From NCBI RefSeq assembly GCF_014873755.1, contig NZ_JADBEG010000001.1, positions 3,040,501-3,104,500 of the forward strand: 64,000 nucleotides of DNA. The letters run 5' to 3'. Positions 1 through 10,697 of the stretch are shown here, piece after piece (the stretch's first letter is position 1; each line of letters starts with the position of its first letter). Position numbers and translations under genes: made by a program. The notes under the pieces were generated by a model. The model ran no database searches, was not told where the DNA came from, and was given only the letters and a program-made list of their open reading frames with translations. Source of the DNA: Amycolatopsis lexingtonensis. GTDB lineage: Bacteria; Actinomycetota; Actinomycetes; Mycobacteriales; Pseudonocardiaceae.

Positions 1-677
1 GCCGCGAGCACGACGTCGTCCGGGACCGGGGTGTCCGCGCGGACGAGTCCGGCCCCCGGCAGGGCTTCGCGGGTCAGCGCGTCCTCCGGAACGCCGTCGC
101 CGACGGCTCCCCAGCCGTGGGTGTGCGCGGTCCAGACTTCGAGTTCGCGTTGGTAGCCGCGGTCTTCGCGCAGCACGCGCGTGGCGAAGCCGAGGAGTTC
201 GGCCAGCTTGCCGAGGTTCCCGGGCGCGACGAGGTGCACGCCGGTCGTCTCCCCCGCGGCGGCCACCGCCGCGACGGCGGTGGCGGGCACCCGGCCGTGG
301 TGGAACCGGTGCCGGTGGCTGCGGCGGCGGGGAATGGCGTTGTACAGCGCGAAGTCCCGGGCCGGCGTCGGGTGCGAACGCCCGATCGTCACGGTGGCCG
401 CGACGTCGTCTTCGTACTCGACGTGGCAGTCCCGGCCGAGCGCGCGCACCGCGAGCTCGAGGTTGGTCACGGCGGCACCGCAGGAGAGCAGCCGGTCCCG
501 GCCGAACGGGTCGTGGCGGCGCAGCTCGACGTCCCGGCGCTCGACCAGGTCCACCTCGGTGCCGCGGACGAGCAGTTGCCACGGCTGGCTGTTGTGCACC
601 GAAGGCGCCCGGCTCACGGCCCGCGCGAGAATGCCGATCTGGTCGGACGTCAGTGCGGCCGGTGCGGCGGCGGTCAT
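1..677 (-). CDS. Acg-family FMN nitroreductase-like protein (C-terminus cut by window edge)
   Basis: The protein begins MTAAAPAALTSD and carries the APSVHNSQPW motif near residue 24 and an LLSCGAA motif, both typical of the Acg/Rv3131-type nitroreductases of the mycobacterial dormancy regulon. These fold like FMN nitroreductases, but some family members are thought to bind or sequester FMN rather than catalyse. The ATG at 677 is preceded by GAGGAGGAG about 8 bases upstream. The gene runs off the left edge after about 225 codons, so the C-terminal flavin-contact region cannot be checked. It is divergent from the USP gene at 851 and shares its DevR-box promoter. Substrate unknown. Confidence 0.88.
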   Translation of the reverse strand, partial: MTAAAPAALTSDQIGILARAVSRAPSVHNSQPWQLLVRGTEVDLVERRDVELRRHDPFGRDRLLSCGAAVTNLELAVRALGRDCHVEYEDDVAATVTIGRSHPTPARDFALYNAIPRRRSHRHRFHHGRVPATAVAAVAAAGETTGVHLVAPGNLGKLAELLGFATRVLREDRGYQRELEVWTAHTHGWGAVGDGVPEDALTREALPGAGLVRADTPVPDDVVLA

Positions 678-753
678 CGCGGTCACTCCTCCTCGGGCGG
701 AGGCAGCCGCTCCGCCGCCAGTCATGGTGCGACCGCGGACGGTGTGCCCACCG

Positions 754-789
754 GAGCACAAAGTCCCCCGCTCCGGCGGAATTCGTCCC
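754..789. promoter_or_regulatory. Tandem DevR (DosR)-like boxes
   Basis: Two 14-mers lie 22 bp apart: GAGCACAAAGTCCC (754-767, 10 of 14 matches to GGGACTWWAGTCCC) and GCGGAATTCGTCCC (776-789, 9 of 14). Both keep the GTCCC half-site. They sit between a divergent nitroreductase and a USP, the classic target types of DosR. Matches were counted by eye; binding is inferred. Confidence 0.6.
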
Positions 790-850
790 CTACCGCGGCT
801 TCGCGCCGGCCCGCACGCTCGGTACGACACCGGAGAGAAAGAAGGACACC

Positions 851-1300
851 ATGACTGCCGGACGCGTGATCGTCGTCGGAACGGACGGTTCTCCCCGCGG
901 CGACGCGGCGCTGCGCTGGGCGCTCGAGATCGGCGCGCACGCCGGCGACACGGTCCGGGCGATCCTCGTCCGGCCCCGCGACACCCTGCTGCCGGGCACC
1001 TCGTTCACCCTCCAGCCGCACGGCCGGGTGCCCGAGGCGAACTACTCCCTGGACGAGCACATCGCCGGCCTCGCCATCGAAACCGCCGCGGCCGTCGAGA
1101 CCAGGACCGTCCACGGCGACCCGGCGACGGAACTGGTGACGGCGTCGGCCGACGCGGACCTGCTGGTGCTCGGCACGCACCGCGGTGGTGCGATGGCGGA
1201 CCTGGTGCTGGGCAGTGTCGGACGCGAGTGCGTGCGCTTCTCCCGCTGCCCGGTCGTGGTCATCACGCCGGAAGCGGCCCACCGCCTCGCCCCGGCTTGA
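851..1300 (+). CDS. Universal stress protein, single UspA domain
   Basis: A 149-residue cytosolic UspA-fold protein. VVGTDGSPRGDAALRWAL at the N-terminus is the usual beta1-alpha1 start, and LGTHRGG followed by LVLGSVG near the C-terminus fits the ATP-binding G-x2-G-x9-G-S motif. It is the only single-domain USP in this window; the other five are tandem. ATG 851 follows a GAGAGAAAGAAGG purine run. An in-frame extension to 653 lacks a ribosome site and would run across the DevR boxes, so I reject it. Role: nucleotide-binding stress adaptor; partner unknown. Confidence 0.9.
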   Translation: MTAGRVIVVGTDGSPRGDAALRWALEIGAHAGDTVRAILVRPRDTLLPGTSFTLQPHGRVPEANYSLDEHIAGLAIETAAAVETRTVHGDPATELVTASADADLLVLGTHRGGAMADLVLGSVGRECVRFSRCPVVVITPEAAHRLAPA

Positions 1301-1326
1301 GCCCGTGCCGGCGCCCCAGGAGCGGG

Positions 1327-1402
1327 CTGAAGGGGACGTTCCGCTCATCTGATGCGGGGAACGTCCCCTTCAGCGCATCTGGTGCGAGGAAAGTCCCCTT
1401 CG
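1327..1402. terminator. Hairpin repeat between convergent genes, with a third degenerate arm
   Basis: A perfect 16-bp inverted repeat: CTGAAGGGGACGTTCC at 1327-1342 pairs with 1358-1373. A partial third arm, GGAAAGTCCCCTTCG, lies at 1388-1402. It separates the USP (+) from the Acg-like gene (-), and the stop codon of the latter (1370-1372) lies inside the right arm. Probably a bidirectional terminator. The same layout recurs at 44193-44273. Confidence 0.7.
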
Positions 1403-2116
1403 CTTCGGGGTCGCGATGCCGATCAGCAGCAGTCCTTGCGGGCGCCCGGGCAGCGGTTCCGCGTGGCGGGCCCGCTCCGCCGTGGTCAGGTAAGGCAACT
1501 GGACCCGCTCCGACGCGAACCCGCGCATCGCCGCGGCCAGCCGCGTCGTGTGGAGCGCGGCGCCGGCGAGGACGTGGTGGCGGCGGCTGTCGCCCGGCGT
1601 CGTGACGAGGAGAGCCGACCGGCCGGCGAGATCCGCGCCGAGCCGCTTGAGAACCGCGATCCAGGCGGGGCGGACGGTCCGGACGTCGGTGTCCGGCCAG
1701 AAGTCGTCGGCCGCCAGCGCCCCGAGGACCGCGAGGCTGACCGGCCGCAGCACCGTGCCGTGGCCCGGGTCCGCCACTTCGCGCAGCGCCGCGTACCGCG
1801 CCCACTCCGCGCTCGACGGCGTGCGCGGGCCGCCCACCCGGACGACGGCGGCGACGTCGGGCCGGTCCGGGTCCTGCGGGAAGGCCACGACCGGGTCGCG
1901 GCCCAGCACCCGCAAGACCGTCCAGATGGTCGAAAGCGCGGCTCCGCATTCGAGCAGGGCGGCGTTGCCGGCCCGCTCGCGCCGGGCGGGCGGTTCGGTC
2001 AGCACGACCTCGTCCGGCCGGACCTCGGCGACGCACCGGTTGGGGCCCAGCCGTTCCAGGGCGTCACCGAGGACCGCCTTGGCCGAGGGGTCCCAGCGGA
2101 ACGCGGGCCGGGTCAT
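1370..2116 (-). CDS. Degenerate Acg-like (nitroreductase family) protein
   Basis: 248 residues from ATG 2116, which overlaps the upstream stop as ATGA. The middle (LLECGAALSTIWTVLRVLG) and the C-terminal stretch around RLAAAMRGFASERVQLPYLT align by eye with the intact Acg-type protein at 8887. The N-terminal APSxHNxQPW flavin motif is absent and the protein is about 75 residues shorter. It looks like a reduced paralogue that may have lost FMN binding. It is the last gene of the hsp20-ackA operon. The longer frame upstream of 2116 overlaps the neighbour and is not used. Confidence 0.7.
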   Translation of the reverse strand: MTRPAFRWDPSAKAVLGDALERLGPNRCVAEVRPDEVVLTEPPARRERAGNAALLECGAALSTIWTVLRVLGRDPVVAFPQDPDRPDVAAVVRVGGPRTPSSAEWARYAALREVADPGHGTVLRPVSLAVLGALAADDFWPDTDVRTVRPAWIAVLKRLGADLAGRSALLVTTPGDSRRHHVLAGAALHTTRLAAAMRGFASERVQLPYLTTAERARHAEPLPGRPQGLLLIGIATPKRRGLSSHQMR

Positions 2117-2511
2117 CCGCCCGAAACGGGAACGCCGAGGTGTCTCGTGGCGGCCCGGCAGGTGGCCAGCAGGCCGTCGACATCGATCACGGTGACCCGG
2201 TTCTCCAGGCCCGGCGGTACCTCGGCGCGGACGCACGGGTCCGGGGAGACCAGCGCGACGGGCACGTGGTCGCGGACCGCGCAGACGACGCCGAACTCGC
2301 GCGCGGTCAGCTCGGCGCCCTGGCCTCGCACGTCGACGAGCAGGTCGGGCTGGGCAAAGGGCTCGTCGAGCGGGCAGCGGCCGCCCGGGGCGAGCGCCCG
2401 GCACAGACCGGCGCGGCTGTGGCACCGGCTGACCAGGCAGCCGGCGTCCCGCAGGGGCTGGACGAGGAAGTCGGCGTCACCGAAGGACGCTTCGGTCAGC
2501 AGGACGTGCAC
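2113..2511 (-). CDS. Conserved-looking hypothetical protein of the ackA operon
   Basis: 132 residues beginning MHVLLTEASFGDADFLVQPL. I do not recognise the family. The opening resembles a receiver-like beta-alpha unit with predicted alpha/beta alternation, and there are three cysteines, in the AGCL, SRCHS and GLCRAL contexts, close together near residues 24-37. No signal peptide or membrane segment. It starts 4 bp after the ackA stop and overlaps the next gene by 4 bp, so it is certainly in the same transcript. A short CheY-like or small regulatory protein is possible but unproven. Confidence 0.6.
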   Translation of the reverse strand: MHVLLTEASFGDADFLVQPLRDAGCLVSRCHSRAGLCRALAPGGRCPLDEPFAQPDLLVDVRGQGAELTAREFGVVCAVRDHVPVALVSPDPCVRAEVPPGLENRVTVIDVDGLLATCRAATRHLGVPVSGG

Positions 2512-2515
2512 GGGG

Positions 2516-3601
2516 TCACCTCACGGTCTCTCGGGCGAGCGCCTCCTCGGCGCCACGGGCCAGCTCCAGGTCTTCCCGGGGCTGCACGATCAGGGCGGGC
2601 ACCGGCGAGCCGGCGCGGGTCACGACCCGGTCGACGTCGGTGTGCGGCACCTTCCCCGCCCGCAGGCCGAGCACCCCCAGCCCGTCGACGACGGACGTGA
2701 TCAGCTCCGGCTGGTGCTCGGCGACGCCGCCGGTGAACACCACGGCGTCCAGGCGGGACAAGCTCATCGCCGCCGCACCGATCTCCCGGCGCAGGCGGTG
2801 CCGGTAGACGTCGAGGGCGACCGCCGCGTCCCCTTCGCCCCGCGCGGCCGCGGCCAGCACCCGCCGCAGGTCGCCGTTCGTGCCGCTCATCCCGGCCAGC
2901 CCGGACCGGTGGAACAGCGCGTCGGCCATCTCCGCCGCGCTCATCGGCGCGGTCTGCATGACGTGCAGCAGCAGGCCCGGATCGACCGAACCCGAGCGCG
3001 TCGCCATCATCGCGCCTTCGAGCGGGGTGAAGCCCATGCTGGTGTCCACGCCGTGGCCGTCGCGGATCGCCGTCACCGAGACCCCGGCCCCGACGTGCGC
3101 GCACACCAGCTGGAGGTTTTCGGGCGCCCGGCCCAGCAGCTCGCCGGTGCGGCGCAGCGCGTACTGGCACGACAAGCCGTGAAAACCGTAGCGGCGCAAG
3201 CGGTTCTGCGCGGTCCACGACCGCGGCAGCGGGTACCGCGCCGCGGCCTCGGGCATCCGGGCGTGGAACGCGGTGTCGAAGCACGCGACCACCGGGACGG
3301 CCGGGAGCAGGCGGCGGACCTCGCGGGTGACCTGCAGCGACAGCGGCTGGTGGTTCGGGGCCAGCGACGTCAGCCGTTCCAGGTTGGCGAGCAGGGCGTC
3401 GTCGACCCGGGCCGGCACCTTCTGGGAGCCGCCGTGCACGAACCGGACGGCGATCGCGTCCACGCCGGTCCACCGGCTGATCGCCTGGGCGACCGCACCG
3501 GGCGCGCTCAGGTCCCACGCGGCCCAGCCGACGCCCGTGCCGTCGTCGACCAGCGCCACCTTCATGCTGGACGAGCCCGGGTTCAGGGTCAGCACACGCA
3601 C
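2516..3601 (-). CDS. ackA: Acetate kinase
   Basis: Catalyses acetyl-phosphate + ADP to acetate + ATP in the cytosol. VLTLNPGSSSMK at the N-terminus is the acetokinase signature; RFVHGG, YGFHGLSCQYA, DTSMGFTPLEG and VVFTGGVAEH follow in the expected order. The last has H where most homologues have N after the conserved E. The protein has 361 residues, shorter than the usual roughly 400. The GTG at 3601 is chosen because AGGAGG lies 6 bases upstream; the ATG at 3697 would run into the upstream gene. It begins 19 bp after the acyl-CoA synthetase. There is no phosphotransacetylase gene in the window, so the likely acetyl-phosphate source is the phosphoketolase at 20814. Confidence 0.95.
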   Translation of the reverse strand: MRVLTLNPGSSSMKVALVDDGTGVGWAAWDLSAPGAVAQAISRWTGVDAIAVRFVHGGSQKVPARVDDALLANLERLTSLAPNHQPLSLQVTREVRRLLPAVPVVACFDTAFHARMPEAAARYPLPRSWTAQNRLRRYGFHGLSCQYALRRTGELLGRAPENLQLVCAHVGAGVSVTAIRDGHGVDTSMGFTPLEGAMMATRSGSVDPGLLLHVMQTAPMSAAEMADALFHRSGLAGMSGTNGDLRRVLAAAARGEGDAAVALDVYRHRLRREIGAAAMSLSRLDAVVFTGGVAEHQPELITSVVDGLGVLGLRAGKVPHTDVDRVVTRAGSPVPALIVQPREDLELARGAEEALARETVR

Positions 3602-3620
3602 GGCTTTCCTCCTAAGAAAG

Positions 3621-6251
3621 TCAGTCCCGCAGTCCGCGCAGGAACGGGTCCGGCGCCGTCGGCCGCTCCAGCCGGGCGCGGACGTCGAGCGCCACACAGC
3701 CGTCGGATCGGACGCGCACGGGATTCAGGTCCAGCTCGGTCAGCTCCGGCACCAGTTCGGCCAGCCGGCTGACCTTGAGCAGCAGGTCGCGGACGGCGGC
3801 CCGGTCGAGCTGCCCCGGCGCCCACAGCGCCTTCGAGGAGCGCAGGCCGTCGAGCAGCAGGTCGGCGTCGGCGCCGGTGAGCGGCGCCAGCCGGGCGGCC
3901 CGGTCGTCGATCAGGTCGGTGTCGACGCCGCCGAGGCCGAACACGACCAGCGGCCCGAACACCGGGTCCGACCGCACGCCGACCAGCAGTTCGCGCCCGG
4001 GTTCGGCCATCGGCTGGACGGTCACACCGCGCAGGGCCGAGCCGAAGCGGGACCGCAGGGTGCGGAACGCCTCGAGGATCCGGTCGGCGCCGTGCACGTT
4101 CAGCAGCACGCCGCCGGCGGCGGTCTTGTGCAGCACACCGTCGGCGTCGGCCTTGAGCACGACCGGCGCGCCGAGGTCGGCGGCCGCGGCGGCCATCGAG
4201 TCGCCGGCTTCGACGTAGTGGGTCTCCACCATCGGAACCTCGGCCAGGCGCAGCAGTTCGACGGCGTCGGCGGGCGAGAGCCAGCCTTCACGCTCGGCGG
4301 CGAACGAGCGCAGCGCCTCCGGATTCTCCAGCGGGGCAAGGGAATCTTCGGTCTCGGGCCGGTTCAGCCACTGCTCGTAGCGGACGAGCCGGGCCAGCAC
4401 GGCGGCCGCGGCGGCGGGGTCGTCGTAGCAGGCGGTCACCCCGCGGCCGGGCACCAGCGGCTCGACGCGGGCGCGCTGCCCGGGCCGCACGGCGAAGACG
4501 GTCTTGTACTCCGGCGGCAGCACGGCGGCCAGCGACGAGCCGGGATCACCGACGGCGGTGGGCACGGTCGCGGCGATGACCGCGTCGACGCCGTCGTCGT
4601 CGAGCACCGCGCGCAGCGCGTCGGCGAACACCGCCGGCGCGACGGCCGCGGTCGTGTCGACCGGGTTCCGCGCCGCCGCCTCCGCCGGGAGCAGCTTCAC
4701 CAGCCGTTCCCGGGTGTGCTCGGACAGCTCGGCCATGACCAGGCCTTCGCGCTCGCACGCGTCGGCGGCCAGCACTCCGGCGCCGCCCGCGTTGCTGACG
4801 ACGGCCACGCGGGGCCCGCCCGGCAGGAGCTGCCACGACAACCCGGCGATGACGTCGACCAGCTCGGCGACCGTGTCCACGGCGATCACCCCGGCCTGCT
4901 CGAAAAGCGCGTCGCGGGTGACGGCGGGGGTCGCGGCCGCGGCGGTGTGCGAAGCCGCCGCGCGCTGGGCGGTGTCCCCGCTGCCGGACCGGACCGCGAG
5001 CACCGGCCGCGTCCGGGCGAGCTGCCGCGCGAGGCGGCCGAACTTGCGCGGATTGCCGAACGACTCGAGGTAGAGCACGACCAGCTCGGTGCGGAGGTCG
5101 GCGGTCCACCACATCAGCAGGTCGTTGCCGCTGACGTCGTACTTGTCGCCGGTGGACACCAGCGTCGACACGCCGAGCCCGAGGTCGCCGAGCGACTCGG
5201 CGAGCGCGATCCCGACCCCGCCGGACTGGGTGACGACGCCGATGTTGCCGGGGCGGACCGGGGTGGCGAGGAAGGTGAGGTCATAGGGGTGGGCCGGATC
5301 GGTGGAGACGACACCGAGGCAGTTCGGGCCGACCAGGCGCATGCCGTACTCGCGCACGGCGGCGTGGACCCGCTCGCCGAACCCGGTGCCGGTGAGCCCG
5401 GAGGAGATGACCACGACGGCCCGGACACCGCGCTTGCCGCACGCTTCGACCGCGTCCGCGGCGGCCGGCGCGGGCAGGCAGATCACCGCGAGTTCGGGCG
5501 TGCGGGTCAGCTCGGCGACGGATGGCACGCTTCGCACGCCGAGGATCGCGCGGGCGTGCGGGTTCACCACCTCGACCGGGCCCCGGAAACCGGAAGCGGT
5601 CAGGTTGGCCAGCACCGCGTGGCCCACCGACCCCGGCCGCCGGCCGGCACCGATCACGGCGATCGAGGACGGCTTGAACAGGTGCGCGAGGCTGGCCGCG
5701 TCCGCGACCGAGTCGCGCTTCAGCACGGCGTCCAGGTAAGCGGGGTCTTCGTCGAGGTTCAGCACGACGTCGCGCTCGGGTCCGCCGACGCTGGCCTCGA
5801 AGCTGAGTCCGAGGTCCTTGAAGACGTGGAGCACCTTGGCGTTCTCCGCGAGCACCTCGGCGAGGAACCGCCGGAGGCCGGTCTTGCGGGCGTGGGAGAC
5901 GAGGTGCTCCAGCAAGAGGGTGGCGACGCCTTGGGTGCGCACGGTCTCGTCGACGACGAGCGCGACTTCGGCGTCGGCCGAGCCGTCGAGGACTTCGTAG
6001 TTCGCGACGCCGAGCAGCTCACCGCGCCGGTAGCAGCCCACCGCGTAGTGGCCGGGCCCGGGGTCGGCGGCGATCTCCGCCGCGAGCCGGTCCAGGCGGG
6101 ACGGTGCGCCGAAGAAGCGGAAGTAGGTGTCCTGCTGGGTCAGCCGGGTGTGCAGGGCGAGCACCTCGGCGGTGTCGGCCGGGTGCAGCGGGCGCACGAG
6201 CACCACGTCACCGCCGGCGAGCAGGGCCCGGGAGCCCGCCTCCACGCTCAT
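3621..6251 (-). CDS. GNAT acetyltransferase fused to ADP-forming acyl-CoA synthetase
   Basis: 876 residues. Order: GNAT domain (about 15-165, with the acetyl-CoA loop RTQGVATLLL), CoA-binding Rossmann domain (about 190-320, SIAVIGAGRRPGSVG), succinyl-CoA-ligase-like domain carrying the phospho-acceptor His435 in AAASHTA, then an ATP-grasp domain (about 650-876, VLKADADGVLHKTAAGGV). It could work as an ADP-forming acetyl-CoA synthetase (acetyl-CoA + ADP + Pi to acetate + ATP), as a Pat-type protein lysine acetyltransferase, or both. The active-site His is intact, which favours catalysis. Many Pat enzymes carry the GNAT domain at the C-terminus; here it is N-terminal. ATG 6251 has GAGGAG upstream. 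Lies between hsp20 and ackA. Confidence 0.9.
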   Translation of the reverse strand: MSVEAGSRALLAGGDVVLVRPLHPADTAEVLALHTRLTQQDTYFRFFGAPSRLDRLAAEIAADPGPGHYAVGCYRRGELLGVANYEVLDGSADAEVALVVDETVRTQGVATLLLEHLVSHARKTGLRRFLAEVLAENAKVLHVFKDLGLSFEASVGGPERDVVLNLDEDPAYLDAVLKRDSVADAASLAHLFKPSSIAVIGAGRRPGSVGHAVLANLTASGFRGPVEVVNPHARAILGVRSVPSVAELTRTPELAVICLPAPAAADAVEACGKRGVRAVVVISSGLTGTGFGERVHAAVREYGMRLVGPNCLGVVSTDPAHPYDLTFLATPVRPGNIGVVTQSGGVGIALAESLGDLGLGVSTLVSTGDKYDVSGNDLLMWWTADLRTELVVLYLESFGNPRKFGRLARQLARTRPVLAVRSGSGDTAQRAAASHTAAAATPAVTRDALFEQAGVIAVDTVAELVDVIAGLSWQLLPGGPRVAVVSNAGGAGVLAADACEREGLVMAELSEHTRERLVKLLPAEAAARNPVDTTAAVAPAVFADALRAVLDDDGVDAVIAATVPTAVGDPGSSLAAVLPPEYKTVFAVRPGQRARVEPLVPGRGVTACYDDPAAAAAVLARLVRYEQWLNRPETEDSLAPLENPEALRSFAAEREGWLSPADAVELLRLAEVPMVETHYVEAGDSMAAAAADLGAPVVLKADADGVLHKTAAGGVLLNVHGADRILEAFRTLRSRFGSALRGVTVQPMAEPGRELLVGVRSDPVFGPLVVFGLGGVDTDLIDDRAARLAPLTGADADLLLDGLRSSKALWAPGQLDRAAVRDLLLKVSRLAELVPELTELDLNPVRVRSDGCVALDVRARLERPTAPDPFLRGLRD

Positions 6252-6272
6252 CGAAACTCCTCGGGGCACGAG

Positions 6273-6305
6273 GGTGGGCGCGGCCGACCAAGGGCCGCGC
6301 CCACC
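6273..6305 (-). terminator. Intra-operon hairpin between hsp20 and the acyl-CoA synthetase gene
   Basis: A perfect 13-bp inverted repeat (GGTGGGCGCGGCC at 6273-6285 with its complement at 6293-6305) and a 7-base loop. It is the only large gap (67 bp) in this operon. It may act as a partial terminator or mRNA-stabilising hairpin that gives hsp20 more product than the genes behind it. Confidence 0.55.
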
Positions 6306-6318
6306 GCGGGAGGGTCAC

Positions 6319-6729
6319 CTAGTTCTTGGTGACCTGGATCTTGACGTGCTTGTCGCGCGGGTGCTCCGAAACCGGCATCGAGATCTCCAGGATGCCGTCG
6401 GCGTACGTCGCCTTGACCTTCGCCGGGTCGGCCCCGGCCGGCAGGCTGACCGTGCGGCTGAAGGTGCCGTAGTAGAACTCGCTGCGGCCGCCCTCGGCGA
6501 CTTCCTTCGCCTCACGTTCGGCGGAGATGGTCAGCAGCCCGTTGTGCGTGGTCACGGAGATGTGTTTCTCCGGGTCGAAGCCGGGCAGTTCGGCCCGGAC
6601 GAGGTACTTGCCGTCCTCGGTGGACTCCTCGATCCGGACCGGGTTGTGCTCGGCGAACGGCCAGGGGTTCTCCAGCCACGCCGCGATGCTCGGCAACGCC
6701 AGGCGTGAGCCCGGCACCAGGGTGGTCAT
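6319..6729 (-). CDS. hsp20: Hsp20/alpha-crystallin small heat shock protein
   Basis: 136 residues. The alpha-crystallin domain spans about 30-125, with YLVRAELPGFDPEKHISV, the FYYGTFSRTVSLP segment, ADGILEISMPV, and a short C-terminal tail ending KIQVTKN. Small heat shock proteins hold unfolding clients without ATP. The best-known DosR target in M. tuberculosis, HspX/Acr, belongs to the same family. First gene of the operon; ATG 6729 follows GGAGAGAAC. A DevR-like box lies about 95 bp upstream. Confidence 0.93.
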   Translation of the reverse strand: MTTLVPGSRLALPSIAAWLENPWPFAEHNPVRIEESTEDGKYLVRAELPGFDPEKHISVTTHNGLLTISAEREAKEVAEGGRSEFYYGTFSRTVSLPAGADPAKVKATYADGILEISMPVSEHPRDKHVKIQVTKN

Positions 6730-6821
6730 CCGTTCTCTCCTCTCCGCGACGACGGGGCGTCGCAGAGCAAGGAAACCTCCGGAAGGGGGTCCGGCGACGC
6801 GGCCGGATTGCCCGAACCGCG

Positions 6822-6835
6822 AGGACCTTCGTCAC
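6822..6835. promoter_or_regulatory. DevR-like box in the hsp20-devS intergenic region
   Basis: AGGACCTTCGTCAC gives 10 of 14 matches to the DosR consensus. A weaker partner (7 of 14 on the minus strand) lies 22 bp away at 6800-6813. The rest of the 315-bp gap (6730-7044) holds no gene that I can support; devS ends at 7045 and hsp20 starts at 6729, both on the minus strand. Confidence 0.5.
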
Positions 6836-7044
6836 CGAACGGGGAGAGCGGACCCGGTCGACCCACGGGCTCGGACCTGAGAGAGCAGGAGCGGCGACGG
6901 CCCGGACCACGCGGGGAACCGCGACGGGGTGGCGGGACGCGGGCCGGCGAGCCGAGGGGGAGGGAGCGCGCCGACCCGCGTGACAGACGCTAGCCGATCG
7001 TCACCGAACACGCCGATCGGACAGAAATCCCTCGGGACGCTCGC

Positions 7045-9855
<2,811 letters not shown>

Positions 9856-9894
9856 CCCGGGCGGCGGCCGGTCACCGGCCCGCCGCCGGGCCAC

Positions 9895-10533
9895 TCAGCT
9901 CCGCTGGTTGCGCAGTTCGGTGGCCAGCACGGCGGCTTGCGTGCGCCGCTCCATCCCGAGCTTGGTCAGCAGCCGCGAGACGTAGTTCTTGACCGTCTTC
10001 TCGGCCAGGAACATCCGCTCCGAGATCTGCCGGTTGGTCAGGCCCTCGCCGATCAGCTCCAGCAGCTTCCGCTCCTGGTCCGACAGGTCGGCCAGCGGCC
10101 CCTTCTTGACCTGGCTGTCGCGCAGCCGCGCCATCAGCGCCGCCGCGGCGTGCGCGTCCAGCAGGGACTTGCCCGCCCCGACGTCCCGCACGGCCGAGAC
10201 CAGGTCCATGCCCTTGATGTCCTTGATGACGAACCCGCTGGCCCCGGCCATCACGGCGTCGAGCATCGCCTGCTCGTCGGTGAACGACGTCAGCATCAGG
10301 CACTTGAGCTCGGGCAGCTTCGACCGCAGCTCCCGAGCCAGCTCGATGCCGTTGCCGTCGGGCAGCCGGACGTCCAGCACGGCGACGTCGGGGTTCAGCG
10401 CCGGGATCCGCGCCAGTGCCTGCGACACGGTGCCGGCCTGGCCGACCACCGTCAGGTTCTCGTCTTCGTCGAGCAGGTCGGCGACACCACGACGGACGAC
10501 CTCGTGGTCGTCGACCAGGAATACGCGGAGCAT
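9895..10533 (-). CDS. devR: DevR/DosR dormancy response regulator (NarL/FixJ type)
   Basis: 212 residues, beginning [16 protein letters not shown]. Every functional residue I recall for M. tuberculosis DevR sits at the same number: Asp8, Asp9, phospho-Asp54 ([11 protein letters not shown]), Thr82, Lys104, DNA-contact Lys179, Lys182 and Asn183 ([12 protein letters not shown]), plus Thr198 and Thr205. The LuxR-type helix-turn-helix lies about 150-205. ATG 10533 has AGGAGG 4 bases upstream; the upstream extension to 10623 would cross the boxes at 10594-10629. Divergent from cydA across a tandem box pair, so autoregulation is likely. Confidence 0.96.
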   Translation of the reverse strand: MLRVFLVDDHEVVRRGVADLLDEDENLTVVGQAGTVSQALARIPALNPDVAVLDVRLPDGNGIELARELRSKLPELKCLMLTSFTDEQAMLDAVMAGASGFVIKDIKGMDLVSAVRDVGAGKSLLDAHAAAALMARLRDSQVKKGPLADLSDQERKLLELIGEGLTNRQISERMFLAEKTVKNYVSRLLTKLGMERRTQAAVLATELRNQRS

Positions 10534-10593
10534 TCGACCTCCTGTGAACGGTTTGTCGAAGGTCAGCCTACGACCACAGGGCCCTGGGCTCCA

Positions 10594-10629
10594 GGGACCC
10601 GGGACCGTCCGGGAAGTGACCAAGGACCC
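10594..10629. promoter_or_regulatory. Tandem DevR-like boxes between devR and cydA
   Basis: GGGACCCGGGACCG (10594-10607, 8 of 14 with an intact GGGAC half) and GTGACCAAGGACCC (10616-10629, 10 of 14), starts 22 bp apart. They lie 61-96 bp upstream of devR and 69-104 bp upstream of cydA, so they could serve devR autoregulation and hypoxic induction of the bd oxidase together. Confidence 0.6.
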
Positions 10630-10697
10630 TCTCGCCGGAGTGCCCCCGGCCCCGATGCTTCCGTGGTCACCAGCGTCCGCGCGAGCAGGAGAACCGG

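Noticed and set aside
3273..6332. A 1,019-codon plus-strand frame
   Set aside because: Runs antisense to ackA and the acyl-CoA synthetase, has no recognisable domain and is rich in Gly/Arg/His/Gln as expected for an antisense shadow.
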